A DNA stretch of 48,408 bases. It comes from a virus. Both the position numbers and the translations under genes were made by a program. The notes beneath the pieces were generated by a model, which saw only the letters and a program-made list of their open reading frames with translations, was not told the DNA's origin and made no database searches. Shown here in pieces: positions 14,888-23,012 of this stretch; position 1 is the stretch's first letter; each line of letters begins with the position of its first letter. The stretch is from IMG/VR virus record IMGVR_UViG_3300050014_000239, positions 1 through 48,408 of that record. One strand, written 5' to 3'.

Positions 14888-15069
14888 GGCGCAGTCTACA
14901 CCATCTCTCCGCGCCGTTCCGCCTGCCTGACGGCGCGAGAGCCGACGTACGCAGTCGGGGACCCGCAGAGGACCCCACGTAAGCCGTCACGGCGGTGCTG
15001 GCGCTCGCCGTCCGCGGCTCCCCCTGCGGGCGGCTGAGCGCCGCAGAACCACTCTCCGAAAGGACACTC

Positions 15070-16557
15070 ATGCAGAGACCTAGATGGTCGCGCTTGCGCG
15101 AGGCGACCGCCGTTACCTCGGAGGCTCCGCTGCTTCGAGGCGGGGCCGAACCCAAACTCGACGCCGATCTCGATTACGACGACGACGGCACGACTCAGGA
15201 CTGCCCGAAGTGCGACAGCGGCTTGATGGCCGATGGCACGCCTTGTCCGACCTGCAAAGGCGCAGGAACCGTCCCAGTAGGGAAGACTCGCGAGTCCAAG
15301 CGGATCTCCGAACTGGAGAGTCTGCTCGCTAGCACCACTGAGCGCCTGCGTGAGGCCGGTTCCGATGTCTTGGGCAGCACCTTCGCGCCAATGACAGCCA
15401 CGGACGGTGGCTACGAAGTCGTCCTGATCCGCGAGGGGTTGGGCAACTCAGACGACTCTCGCTACTACACCAAGCACGCTGTCCAGGAGCTTGTCGCCTC
15501 TGGCACTTGCGAGGGGATGCAGGCGTACGCCGATCATCCCTCCCTCGACGAGGAAGAGTTCCTGCCCGAGCGCTCGATCCGCGACATGGTCGGCAGCTAC
15601 ACGGGCGTCAAGCTCGCCGAGTCTGCCACTGGACTCGCGGAGGCGAGAGCAATCTTCAAGCCGGTCAGAGGACCGGGCTATGAGTGGGTCGAATCGCTGG
15701 CCGAGGCCGCTGTGGGCAACCGCACCAGCAAGCCGCTGGTCGGCATCTCGCTGTACGGGGCTGCCGCCGGTGAGGACCGTGAACGACCCAATGGAAGTTT
15801 CGGTCCGATGGCCGACCTCGTCAGACCGACGAGCGGAGACATCGTGACGAATGCCGGAGCCGGTGGCGCATTCGTGCGCCGGCTCATGGAGAGCGCACGC
15901 GCTAAGCGGGCGGCTCTCGACACCTCACAGAAGGAGAAGAACTCAATGCAGCTCTCAGAGCTGATTACCAAGATAAAGGAGTCGGCCACGAAGCTGCGTG
16001 AGGCCGACACCGACAAGAAGCACGGTGCCGTAGCAGACGAGCTGGAGAAGCTCTCCGGCGAGAAGGTCGATGCACCCGAGCCCGACTTCGGTCAGTTGAC
16101 CGTCGAGAGGCTACAGGAGTCCGCGCCGACACTGGTTGCGACACTCCGCGAGTCCGCGAAGGCCGAGGTCAAGATCCCGGCGAGCGCGCCGGAAGCCGAC
16201 GCGGCCCTCAAGGCCGAGAACGAGAAGCTCTCCGGCGAACTGCGCGAGGCCAAGAAGGCCGTCGCGGACACGGACATGGCTCTCTCGGGCATGAAGGTCA
16301 TGCGCGAGGCCAAGGTTCCCGAGGAAGACGCAGAGTTCTTCCTCTCGAAGTTCCGTGAGGCCGGCGCTCGTGACGAGGGCGCCATGAAGGCCGTCATCGA
16401 GGCCGAGAAAGCACGCGAAGATCGCATCGTCTCTCGGGTCCGCGAGTCCGCCGGACTGGACTTCGTCGAGGGCGTGCCGGGCTCGACCGGAAGCACGGGC
16501 GATGGCCAGTTCGACCTGGGTCCCGACGTTCCCAAGCCCGAGAGGGTAGCGGCGTAG
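15070..16557 (+). CDS. head maturation protease fused to scaffold
   Basis: This 495-residue protein has three parts. Residues 45-70 form a DnaJ-like CxxC...CxxCxGxG zinc motif (CPKCDSG, CPTCKGAG). Residues 95-280 look like a prohead protease: ADHPSLDEEE, then MVGSYTGVKLAESATGLAEARAIFKP and GISLYGAA. Residues 293-495 are a charged coiled-coil scaffold with many RESA repeats. The protease would trim the scaffold from the inside of the assembled head. The ATG at 15070 follows GAAAGGACACTC; an upstream in-frame start at 14995 lacks a ribosome site. An internal start produces the scaffold alone. Confidence 0.75.
   Translation: MQRPRWSRLREATAVTSEAPLLRGGAEPKLDADLDYDDDGTTQDCPKCDSGLMADGTPCPTCKGAGTVPVGKTRESKRISELESLLASTTERLREAGSDVLGSTFAPMTATDGGYEVVLIREGLGNSDDSRYYTKHAVQELVASGTCEGMQAYADHPSLDEEEFLPERSIRDMVGSYTGVKLAESATGLAEARAIFKPVRGPGYEWVESLAEAAVGNRTSKPLVGISLYGAAAGEDRERPNGSFGPMADLVRPTSGDIVTNAGAGGAFVRRLMESARAKRAALDTSQKEKNSMQLSELITKIKESATKLREADTDKKHGAVADELEKLSGEKVDAPEPDFGQLTVERLQESAPTLVATLRESAKAEVKIPASAPEADAALKAENEKLSGELREAKKAVADTDMALSGMKVMREAKVPEEDAEFFLSKFREAGARDEGAMKAVIEAEKAREDRIVSRVRESAGLDFVEGVPGSTGSTGDGQFDLGPDVPKPERVAA
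15946..16557 (+). CDS. nested scaffold protein from an internal start
   Basis: Inside the protease-scaffold gene an in-frame ATG at 15946 is preceded by AAGGAG (15931-15936) at ideal spacing. It would give a 203-residue, highly charged, coiled-coil protein (MQLSELITKIKESATKLREADT). The arrangement matches lambda C/Nu3 and several siphophage protease/scaffold pairs, where the free scaffold is made in excess from within the protease gene. The site is seen directly; use of it is inferred. Confidence 0.65.
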   Translation: MQLSELITKIKESATKLREADTDKKHGAVADELEKLSGEKVDAPEPDFGQLTVERLQESAPTLVATLRESAKAEVKIPASAPEADAALKAENEKLSGELREAKKAVADTDMALSGMKVMREAKVPEEDAEFFLSKFREAGARDEGAMKAVIEAEKAREDRIVSRVRESAGLDFVEGVPGSTGSTGDGQFDLGPDVPKPERVAA

Positions 16558-16584
16558 AGCCGCTTCGACCAAGGAGATACGAAC

Positions 16585-17100
16585 ATGACTACCACACCAC
16601 AGAATCTCGATCTGGTCGCGTCGGGGAACCGTTTTCCCAAGTCGCTGCCGGTCACGACCGATCAGAAAATCAACCAGGGCGACCTGGTCTACTGGGACTC
16701 GGTCAACGGGACCCTGAAGTCCCTCGACACCTCCGCTCACGCGGAAGCCGGAGCCGGCAAAGGCTTCTGCGGCATCGCCGAGGGCACCACGCCCATCAAC
16801 ATCTACGGCGAAGAGTTCGTGGCGGCGCTGAACGTCACCCGCTTTGGTGCCGTGTCGCTGAAGACGACTCCCGGCGAGTTCTACGGCGACTTCCAGGAAG
16901 TGACCGTGGGCGCTGACGCGCAGACGATCACGCTGGTCGGTGCCACAGAAGCCAACCGCGTTGGGTTCGTCGTATCCGACCCGCCAACGGTGGCGAAAGG
17001 CGCTGCGGGCTCCACGCCTGTCGGCGAGAAGCTGACCGGAGCCGCAGGCGTGTACGCGCGTGTGTGGCTTGAGCCCAAGTTCCCGTCCAAGTTCGTCTAG
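16585..17100 (+). CDS. capsid decoration/stabilisation protein
   Basis: The 171-residue product lies between scaffold and major capsid gene, the usual place for decoration proteins. It is beta-rich and Gly/Thr-rich, with NRFPKSLPVTTDQKINQGDL followed by YWDSVNGTLKSL, as in lambda gpD-like and other trimeric head proteins. It would cap threefold or pseudo-threefold positions of the shell. The start is ATG with AAGGAGATACGAAC upstream. Confidence 0.6.
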   Translation: MTTTPQNLDLVASGNRFPKSLPVTTDQKINQGDLVYWDSVNGTLKSLDTSAHAEAGAGKGFCGIAEGTTPINIYGEEFVAALNVTRFGAVSLKTTPGEFYGDFQEVTVGADAQTITLVGATEANRVGFVVSDPPTVAKGAAGSTPVGEKLTGAAGVYARVWLEPKFPSKFV

Positions 17101-17130
17101 ACGACGGCCTGAAAGGAAAGTGATAACACG

Positions 17131-18267
17131 ATGATGGACCTGAGAACACTTCAGGCCAAGCGCATCGAGAAGGTCCGCGAGAGCACACGACAGAGCTGTC
17201 TGAAGACCCTCCGCGTCGATCCGTACGAGTCGATCGACTGGGAGAGCCCCGACTTCTCCGTCCTGAAGCTGCGCGAGTCCTGCTCCAGGATGCGTGAGGC
17301 CGTCGCAGAGACGAGCTTCCCACAGCTCCTGCGCGCGGGCGTCCAGCAGTTCATGTTCGACGCCTACAACACGGTGCCGACGATCTTCCAGGACTTGGTG
17401 CGAGTGACGAGCTCGAACAAGTACGAGGAGCTCTACGCGCCGCTGTACAACTCCGAGCTGCCCGTCGAGGTGCTGCCCGGGGAACCGTTCCCCGACAGCC
17501 GTATCGTCGGGCTGGACGTGCATGTGCGTAACCGCAAGTGGGGTCGGCTCTTGGCCTACCAGCGGGAGTTGGTGGACGACGACATGACGGGACAGATCTC
17601 CCAGCGTGCCGCCAACCTCGGCCAGCTCATGCGCTACATCGAAGAGTTGATGGTGGCGCAAGCGATCATCGAAGCCCGAGACACGTTCGGCAAAGTCGCA
17701 ACGACGGGCTACACCACGGCGATCGGCAACACGCCCAGTGTCCCGGGTGGCCTGTCTCAGGCTGGCCTTGAAGAAGCGGATGTGGCCCTCCAGAACATGG
17801 TCGATCCCCTCGGCAACTTCATCCTGATTATGCCCGACACGGTGCTCGTATCGCCGTCGGACAAGTTCAACGTGCTGAAGCTGCTCAACTCGACCCTCCA
17901 GCCGTCCGTTCCCGGCGCGGCCAACCAGAACGTCACAACCGTTCCGGGCGGCACAACGGGATGGACCATGACGATCAACCCGCTCCAGGGCGAGTACACC
18001 GCCAAGGTGACGCGCTTCCTGCCGGGCTCGACCACCAAGCTCGGTGGTCCAGGTCTGAAGGGTCCGGGTCTCGACGGCGCGCACGGTGCGTGGCTTCTCA
18101 TGGAGACGAAGAAGTCGATCGTCTTCCAGGACCGCGAGGGTCTGGAGATCGTCCAGGAGAACCCGCAGGGTGGTACTGCGTTCGAACTGGACGAGTATCG
18201 CTACCGCATCCGGCGACGCTTTGCGGTGGAATGTATCGACAGCCGCTTCCTGTTCCGAGGCAATTAA
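17131..18267 (+). CDS. major capsid protein (HK97-like fold)
   Basis: The 378-residue product follows the decoration gene and precedes a strong terminator, as expected for the most highly made protein. An N-terminal helical arm (residues 1-60, charged) is followed by segments typical of HK97-fold capsids: NTVPTIFQDLVRVT, LLAYQRELVDDDMTGQI, LGNFILIMPDTVLVSPSDKFN, and the C-terminal beta strand around EYRYRIRRRFAVECID. It may be a glycosylation target, given the sugar genes downstream. The ATG at 17131 has GAAAGGAAAGTG before it. Confidence 0.85.
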   Translation: MMDLRTLQAKRIEKVRESTRQSCLKTLRVDPYESIDWESPDFSVLKLRESCSRMREAVAETSFPQLLRAGVQQFMFDAYNTVPTIFQDLVRVTSSNKYEELYAPLYNSELPVEVLPGEPFPDSRIVGLDVHVRNRKWGRLLAYQRELVDDDMTGQISQRAANLGQLMRYIEELMVAQAIIEARDTFGKVATTGYTTAIGNTPSVPGGLSQAGLEEADVALQNMVDPLGNFILIMPDTVLVSPSDKFNVLKLLNSTLQPSVPGAANQNVTTVPGGTTGWTMTINPLQGEYTAKVTRFLPGSTTKLGGPGLKGPGLDGAHGAWLLMETKKSIVFQDREGLEIVQENPQGGTAFELDEYRYRIRRRFAVECIDSRFLFRGN

Positions 18268-18274
18268 GAGACCG

Positions 18275-18312
18275 ACGGGCTGCTGGCTTCGAGCTGGCAG
18301 CCCGTTTGTGCT
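18275..18312 (+). terminator. rho-independent-like terminator after the capsid gene
   Basis: ACGGGCTGC (18275-18283) pairs perfectly with GCAGCCCGT (18297-18305) across a 13-base loop, followed by TTGTGCT. The nine-base GC-rich stem directly after the major capsid stop is a classical position. The short T-tract suggests partial read-through into the connector genes. Confidence 0.75.
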
Positions 18313-18325
18313 CTAGGAGGCCCAG

Positions 18326-18727
18326 ATGGATCTAAGCGAGCTGCGTGCCCTGGACGACTGGTGCAAGGGCGACCTCCAAGGATTGCTCGCGCGCGTTCGC
18401 GAGGGCGTCTACGGCGCACCCGGTAGTCCACGGGTGTACTTCGAGGATGCGGACACCTATAAGGACATCACGGATTTGTACAGCATCCTCAAGCAGAACC
18501 TCGACACCGGCAGCCCCAATCTGGAGAACAGCCAGGTCGAAGGGCTTGCCGCTTCAATCCAAGACGGATACCCGCTCTCGGCTGTTGAGATAGGCGTGCT
18601 CCAACGCCTGCTGGCGAAGTACGCGAAAGACCTCGCGGAGCTGCGGGCGAGCCCCGATCGCCAAGGACAGGACTACACGTCCGTCCCTGACGCCGGGACC
18701 GCTCGCTTGGTCGGTAGCCACGCCTAG
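18326..18727 (+). CDS. hypothetical head-completion-region protein
   Basis: This 133-residue protein follows TAGGAGGCCCAG. It is helical and acidic (TDLYSILKQNLDTGSPNLENS, LQRLLAKYAKDLAELRA). Its position after the capsid gene suggests a connector or head-associated role. No family is recognised. Its last codons run into an NNNCC array. Confidence 0.5.
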   Translation: MDLSELRALDDWCKGDLQGLLARVREGVYGAPGSPRVYFEDADTYKDITDLYSILKQNLDTGSPNLENSQVEGLAASIQDGYPLSAVEIGVLQRLLAKYAKDLAELRASPDRQGQDYTSVPDAGTARLVGSHA

Positions 18728-18769
18728 CCATGCCGAGCCGTGCCACGCCGAACCCTGCCTAGCCACGCC
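18723..18769. repeat. NNNCC array, block B (10 units, no exceptions)
   Basis: CC occurs at 18723, 18728, 18733 and so on to 18768 without a break. The block starts in the last codons of the upstream gene and fills most of the gap to the next start at 18803. Confidence 0.9.
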
Positions 18770-18802
18770 GTAGGTTCAAGCATACCCGAAGGGAGGCCAC
18801 GC

Positions 18803-19225
18803 ATGAACGATCTAGCGCGAGAGCGCGCGGAAGCCGAGGTAGCCATCTCAGAACGCCAGCCCGATGACCCGATCTCAGTCGTGGTCGGCTCGGCGCTGTA
18901 CTCGGTCCACCACCGCTTCCCCGACCTGCACATGGACTTGTCCTCAAGCTCGGCAATGAGGGGCGGCGGCCTGCACGTATCGCGGTTCTACTTCAACGCA
19001 AAAGTGGTCGTGGACATCATCGAGCATCCCGGACGAGTGGTACGTGAGATCGCAGCCAAGCGCGACTACTGCGCTCGGAAGGGACTGCGCTACGTGATCG
19101 TGACTACCAACTTCGACGACGAGGGTGTGCGCTCACAGCTCGCGCCCGTACGTCTGCCAGCGTCCAAGCCACGAACCACGGCGAGTGAGCCTGTCCGCAA
19201 GCCACGAACCCGGAAGACGGCATGA
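18803..19225 (+). CDS. hypothetical protein, nuclease-fold-like
   Basis: The 140-residue product starts at an ATG after GGGAGGCCACGC; an earlier in-frame ATG at 18740 falls inside the array. The central part (KVVVDIIEHPGRVVREIAAKRD, then GLRYVIVTTN) has a D-x2-E and K pattern reminiscent of small PD-(D/E)XK nuclease folds, but similarity is weak. The C-terminal tail is basic (KPRTRKTA). Confidence 0.45.
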   Translation: MNDLARERAEAEVAISERQPDDPISVVVGSALYSVHHRFPDLHMDLSSSSAMRGGGLHVSRFYFNAKVVVDIIEHPGRVVREIAAKRDYCARKGLRYVIVTTNFDDEGVRSQLAPVRLPASKPRTTASEPVRKPRTRKTA

Positions 19226-19362
19226 CTCACATCGGCGATGTGCTCTTGAAGGATGGCAAGCCCACGGGTCAGATGAGGGCTCTGTGCGGCGTGGTGTGCT
19301 CAAAACTGTCGTCCGGTGGTCCAGTGTGTCCACGGTGTAGGGATCTGGCGAAAGCTGCGTGA
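19222..19362 (+). CDS. small zinc-ribbon protein (46 aa)
   Basis: An ATGA overlap opens a 46-residue frame with two Cys pairs: LCGVVC and VCPRC, spaced by about 12 residues. This is the pattern of a minimal zinc ribbon. Such small proteins are frequent in actinophages; function unknown. Confidence 0.5.
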   Translation: MTHIGDVLLKDGKPTGQMRALCGVVCSKLSSGGPVCPRCRDLAKAA

Positions 19363-19366
19363 ACTC

Positions 19367-19564
19367 ATGGCTCAAGTCGAATACATCGGGACGCGCCTAC
19401 CACGTACCGAGGCCATCACATCTGGCGCCGTAATGCAGGTCATCACCGTCACGCGACCCATCCCTCGCCGGACACGACTACTGCGCCCGACGCCTCGCGC
19501 TCAACATGGCCCCTCTGCTCGGGATCGGCCTGTAGCACTGCCGCTAAGCGTGAGAGGTAGGTGA
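19367..19564 (+). CDS. possible small hypothetical protein
   Basis: This 65-residue frame fills the space between the zinc-ribbon gene and the connector. The ribosome site is weak. The first 27 residues (MAQVEYIGTRLPRTEAITSGAV) look protein-like; the rest is Arg/Pro-rich and less convincing. Confidence 0.3.
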   Translation: MAQVEYIGTRLPRTEAITSGAVMQVITVTRPIPRRTRLLRPTPRAQHGPSARDRPVALPLSVRGR

Positions 19565-19568
19565 GCCG

Positions 19569-20270
19569 ATGCCAGAAAACGCGACAGTCCTCACCGCCCG
19601 CAATGCGGTCCGTCACCAGATACGCGACGGCCTGAGCACGCTCGACGCGACTCCCGTTCCGTTCAACATGGTCCGTCTCGAACCGCTCACGGATCAGGTG
19701 TCCATAGCGGCGACCCCCACGCAGACCGTCTTCCAGGTCCGCTATGACCTCGTGCCGACACAGGAGCACATGACGGTCACGGCGGTCCCCGCGACGCTGG
19801 TCGCGTTCGTTGACGGGTCGTGGACTCCGACGCTGCCGACCAAGGACGTGGACGCCTACGGCAACTTCACGCTGCCTTCAGCGCCCGTCAAAGAACTGCT
19901 CGTCTCCTACGCATGGCAATATCTGAGCGACGGCGAGATCGACCAGTTCGTCGAAGAATCCCGACGGTGGCTGAGGGAGTTCGGCGAAGTCAGTCAGATC
20001 CCTGACGGCCTCACGGGTGCGTTGGCTCGCTACGCCTCAGCGCTAGCCCTGCGAGCGTTGATGCGCACGGCGAACATTGCCGACCAGAAGGCCGGCGACA
20101 CGGGCATCAACTTCTCGGACTTGGCGAAGTCCTACGCGACGCAAGCGAAGGAACTGGAGACCAGGGCTCAGGCGGACAGAGACGCCTTCTACAGCCGCTC
20201 TAGTGAGGCACTCGAACCTTTCGTGGAATCGGGGGGGCTCGCTATCCCTGGATATCAACCGCTCCGCTGA
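19569..20270 (+). CDS. head-tail connector-like protein
   Basis: This 233-residue protein occupies the site of the head-tail adaptor after the capsid gene. The N-terminal 90 residues look beta-rich (QVSIAATPTQTVFQVRYDL). A helical bundle follows (LLVSYAWQYLSDGEIDQFVEESRRWL, LARYASALALRALMRTANI, FSDLAKSYATQAKELETRAQADRDAFY), similar to gp6/gp15-type adaptors. The stop overlaps the first glycosyltransferase by one base, so the sugar genes are translationally tied to the virion genes. Confidence 0.55.
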   Translation: MPENATVLTARNAVRHQIRDGLSTLDATPVPFNMVRLEPLTDQVSIAATPTQTVFQVRYDLVPTQEHMTVTAVPATLVAFVDGSWTPTLPTKDVDAYGNFTLPSAPVKELLVSYAWQYLSDGEIDQFVEESRRWLREFGEVSQIPDGLTGALARYASALALRALMRTANIADQKAGDTGINFSDLAKSYATQAKELETRAQADRDAFYSRSSEALEPFVESGGLAIPGYQPLR

Positions 20271-20995
20271 TGAAGGTTGTCGTAGGTGCACCCGTAGCCG
20301 CACGAGACTGGGCCTTGAAGCGCTGGTTCGAGTGCCTGTACTCACAGACCCGCGTCCCCGACGAGTTCGTGTTCGTCGTCAAGGACGTGGACGGTGACCG
20401 CTCAAGGCAGCTTTTGCACGAGCTGGGACCCAAGCCACCAGCGCTCAGCTACGCCATCGACACGACGCGATATGTCCCGAGGATGGAGCGCAACAGCGTG
20501 GGGGCCGAGTACGTGTATGCCGACTTCGCATGGCGCAGGAACCGACTGCTTCAGATGGTCCGTAAGCGCGAACCGGATGTCTTCCTCAGTCTCGACACAG
20601 ACATCATGCTCGAAGACCCGACCACGATTGAGCGGCTGCTTGAGCTGCTTGAGCGGGCGCCTGTCGCCGCGCCGCTCACCTACTTGCACCCTGCCGCAGC
20701 AGCATCCGAGTGTTTCAACGCGGGCTGGTGGGCCGGCGGCGAGCCGGGAAGTCCGACGCGCGCCTGGCGACGTGCGACGGTCGATGAGGCGCACGGCACG
20801 ATCCCAGTGGACATCCCGATGGCTGCTGTGGCGATGCACCGTCGAGTGGTCGATACCTGCAAGTACGCCTACCACGAGTGCGGCGAGGATATGGGCTTCG
20901 CGCAGGATCTTGACCGGCTCGGCTACACCTGCTTGTGGGACACGGATCTTGGGGTTCGTCATGTCATGGCAGCAGAGGAACTGGGGGCAACATGA
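20270..20995 (+). CDS. glycosyltransferase, GT-A fold (first of the cassette)
   Basis: This 241-residue protein opens VVVGAPVAARDWALKRWFECL, the nucleotide-binding start of GT-A enzymes. It has the metal/nucleotide-sugar motif FLSLDTDIML near residue 106, and a later HECGEDMGFAQDLDRLGY that fits the acidic catalytic helix. It is shorter than complete GT2 enzymes but has both halves of the fold. It would move a sugar from a nucleotide donor to a protein or growing glycan. ATG overlaps with both neighbours place it in the structural operon. Confidence 0.7.
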   Translation: MKVVVGAPVAARDWALKRWFECLYSQTRVPDEFVFVVKDVDGDRSRQLLHELGPKPPALSYAIDTTRYVPRMERNSVGAEYVYADFAWRRNRLLQMVRKREPDVFLSLDTDIMLEDPTTIERLLELLERAPVAAPLTYLHPAAAASECFNAGWWAGGEPGSPTRAWRRATVDEAHGTIPVDIPMAAVAMHRRVVDTCKYAYHECGEDMGFAQDLDRLGYTCLWDTDLGVRHVMAAEELGAT

Positions 20996-21963
20996 GGCGG
21001 GCACTCATCACGGGGATCGGTGGCATGGACGGTTCACACCTAGCCGACCTGCTGCTGGAGAAGGGCTACGAAGTCTTCGGCTTGGTCCGTCGCAGCGCAC
21101 GGCCACCATCGCCCAACCTCGACTACTGCAAGGACCGGATCACTCTCCTGCACGGAGATCTCTGCGATGAGTCCTCGTTGCACCGCGCTGTGGCTGAGTG
21201 CGAGCCCCACGAGGTCTACAACCTAGCCGCGCAGAGCTTCGTCGGCGCGAGCTGGGAGCTACCGCTCATCACCGCCGACATCACTGGACTCGGGGTCGGA
21301 AGGATGCTTGAGGCCGTACGCACACATGCTCCCGATGCGCGCTTCTACCAAGCCTCCTCCAGTGAGATGTTCGGTGACACCGACGGCTTTCTCGACGAGC
21401 AATCCCACTTCAAGCCGCGATCGCCCTACGGAGTGGCAAAGGCATTCGGCCATAACCTGGCGGTCAACTACCGCGAGAGCCACGGTATGCACGTGAGCTG
21501 CGGCATCCTCTTCAACCACGAGTCCGAGCGCCGGGGCCTTGAGTTCGTCACGCGTAAGATCACTCATCGCGTGGCAGAGATCAAGCTGGGCCTAGCCGAC
21601 TGCCTGAGTCTCGGCGCTCTGACGCCACAGCGGGACTGGGGCTATGCACCGGACTACGTTCAAGCGATGTGGCTCATGCTCCAGCGGGATGAGCCCGATG
21701 ACTACGTGATCGCCACCGGAGAGTGCCACAGCGTCCAGGAGTTCGCCGAGGAGGCATTCGGGGACTGGGACTGGGCCAAGTACACCACCACGTCCGATGC
21801 ACTACGCCGGCCAGCGGAGATCGCGGTCCTGCGCGGCGATTCCAGCAAGGCACTCTCCGAGCTGGGATGGAAGCCGACGGTTGAGTTCGAGGAGATCGTC
21901 GCGCGAATGGTCGAGCACGATCTTGCTCTTTGCGGCGATGGTCGTCTGAAGGCTTGCGTATGA
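20992..21963 (+). CDS. gmd: GDP-mannose 4,6-dehydratase
   Basis: The 323-residue product is a short-chain dehydrogenase of the extended type. The NADP-binding GIGGMDGSHLA (Gly8, Gly11, Gly14) corresponds to GITGQDGSYLA of Gmd. The catalytic Ser124-Glu125 lies in SSSEMFG and the Tyr146-x3-Lys150 in YGVAK. LFNHESERRGLEFVTRKI and RDWGYAPDYVQAMW are the family's substrate-side blocks. It converts GDP-mannose to GDP-4-keto-6-deoxymannose. No reductase that would finish GDP-fucose or GDP-rhamnose is seen; the C-methyltransferase downstream could act on the keto sugar. Start: ATGA overlap. Confidence 0.9.
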   Translation: MRRALITGIGGMDGSHLADLLLEKGYEVFGLVRRSARPPSPNLDYCKDRITLLHGDLCDESSLHRAVAECEPHEVYNLAAQSFVGASWELPLITADITGLGVGRMLEAVRTHAPDARFYQASSSEMFGDTDGFLDEQSHFKPRSPYGVAKAFGHNLAVNYRESHGMHVSCGILFNHESERRGLEFVTRKITHRVAEIKLGLADCLSLGALTPQRDWGYAPDYVQAMWLMLQRDEPDDYVIATGECHSVQEFAEEAFGDWDWAKYTTTSDALRRPAEIAVLRGDSSKALSELGWKPTVEFEEIVARMVEHDLALCGDGRLKACV

Positions 21964-23012
21964 GGCCGTTCTCAGTGGTGGCTCCTCTAGTGTCTGCCGA
22001 CGGGTACGGGGTCAGTGCGGAGCAGATGGTGCTCGCTGCGACTGACCTTGGCGCAGACATCGAGTTCGTCTCTCACGACTGGTCCGACCCGCGCTATACC
22101 GACTCGAAGCTGCTGGATCTCCAGGCACCGCAGATCACGCGCGATGTCGTGGTGGTTCACTTCCTTCCCTTCGCGTTCACGCGGTTCCGCGCTTCGGTCA
22201 CGCTCGGCTCGACCATGTTCGAGACGGACTCGATCCCGCCGTTCTGGATACCGTGCTGCAACGCGACAAACGGGATCATCGTCCCGTCAGAGCACTGTAG
22301 AGAAGCGTTCCAGCCGCATCTCGACGTGCCAGTGGAGGTTGTGCCACTCGGGGTCGATACGGGCTTCTACCGGCCCGTAGAGCGTGAGCATGAGGGTTCG
22401 TTCACGTTCCTGATGACCGGGCTGCTGCACTACCGCAAGGGCGCAGACCTAGCCATCCGAGCGTTCCGGGAGGAGTTCGCCGGCGAGGATGTCCGTCTGG
22501 TGCTCAAGACGCGCCGCAGTTTCCTCGACGTAGGAGACGAGCGACTCGACGACCCTCGCATCCGAGTGATCGACGGAGACGCCACGCGAGAGGAGATGCG
22601 CGAGCTCTACACGATGGCCGACTGCTTCCTAGCGCCGTCCCGCGGTGAGGCGTCCGGTCTGACACCGCGTGAGGCAATGGCTACCGGCCTGCCGACGATC
22701 CTGACCGACTGGGGTGGCTTGCAAGAGATTGCGGATGAGTCCTACAGCTACCCAGTCGAGGTCGAGTGCTTGGAGCCCGCGCCGCCGAGCTGCTCAAGCT
22801 ATGACGCGAACGTGGCCGGCCATCAGCCGATTGGGAACTTCGCGCGCCCGAGTGTGACCGATCTACGGCGCAGGATGCGTGAGGTCTACTCCGATAGGCA
22901 GGCGGCGAACGCGAGGGGCTTAGCAGGCGCTGAGTTCGTCGCACGAGAGTTCAACTGGGGCAAGTGTGCTCGGCGGTGGTTGGACGTGATCGAGGGGATG
23001 GCGGGAACGTGA
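21960..23012 (+). CDS. glycosyltransferase family 4 (GT-B)
   Basis: The 350-residue product shows the GT4 layout. The N-terminal domain has GYGVSAEQMVLAA. The C-terminal nucleotide-sugar domain has FLMTGLLHYRKGADLAIRAF and RGEASGLTPREAMATGLPTI, the E-x7-E-like signature that holds the donor ribose and phosphate. It would transfer a hexose or deoxysugar with retention. It begins in an ATGA overlap with gmd and ends in a GTGA overlap. Confidence 0.85.
   Translation: MRPFSVVAPLVSADGYGVSAEQMVLAATDLGADIEFVSHDWSDPRYTDSKLLDLQAPQITRDVVVVHFLPFAFTRFRASVTLGSTMFETDSIPPFWIPCCNATNGIIVPSEHCREAFQPHLDVPVEVVPLGVDTGFYRPVEREHEGSFTFLMTGLLHYRKGADLAIRAFREEFAGEDVRLVLKTRRSFLDVGDERLDDPRIRVIDGDATREEMRELYTMADCFLAPSRGEASGLTPREAMATGLPTILTDWGGLQEIADESYSYPVEVECLEPAPPSCSSYDANVAGHQPIGNFARPSVTDLRRRMREVYSDRQAANARGLAGAEFVAREFNWGKCARRWLDVIEGMAGT

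Noticed and set aside
16111-18084. 657-codon minus-strand reading frame opposite scaffold and capsid genes
   Set aside because: It is the antisense image of well-supported genes in high-GC DNA, has Arg/His-rich unstructured sequence and no ribosome site.
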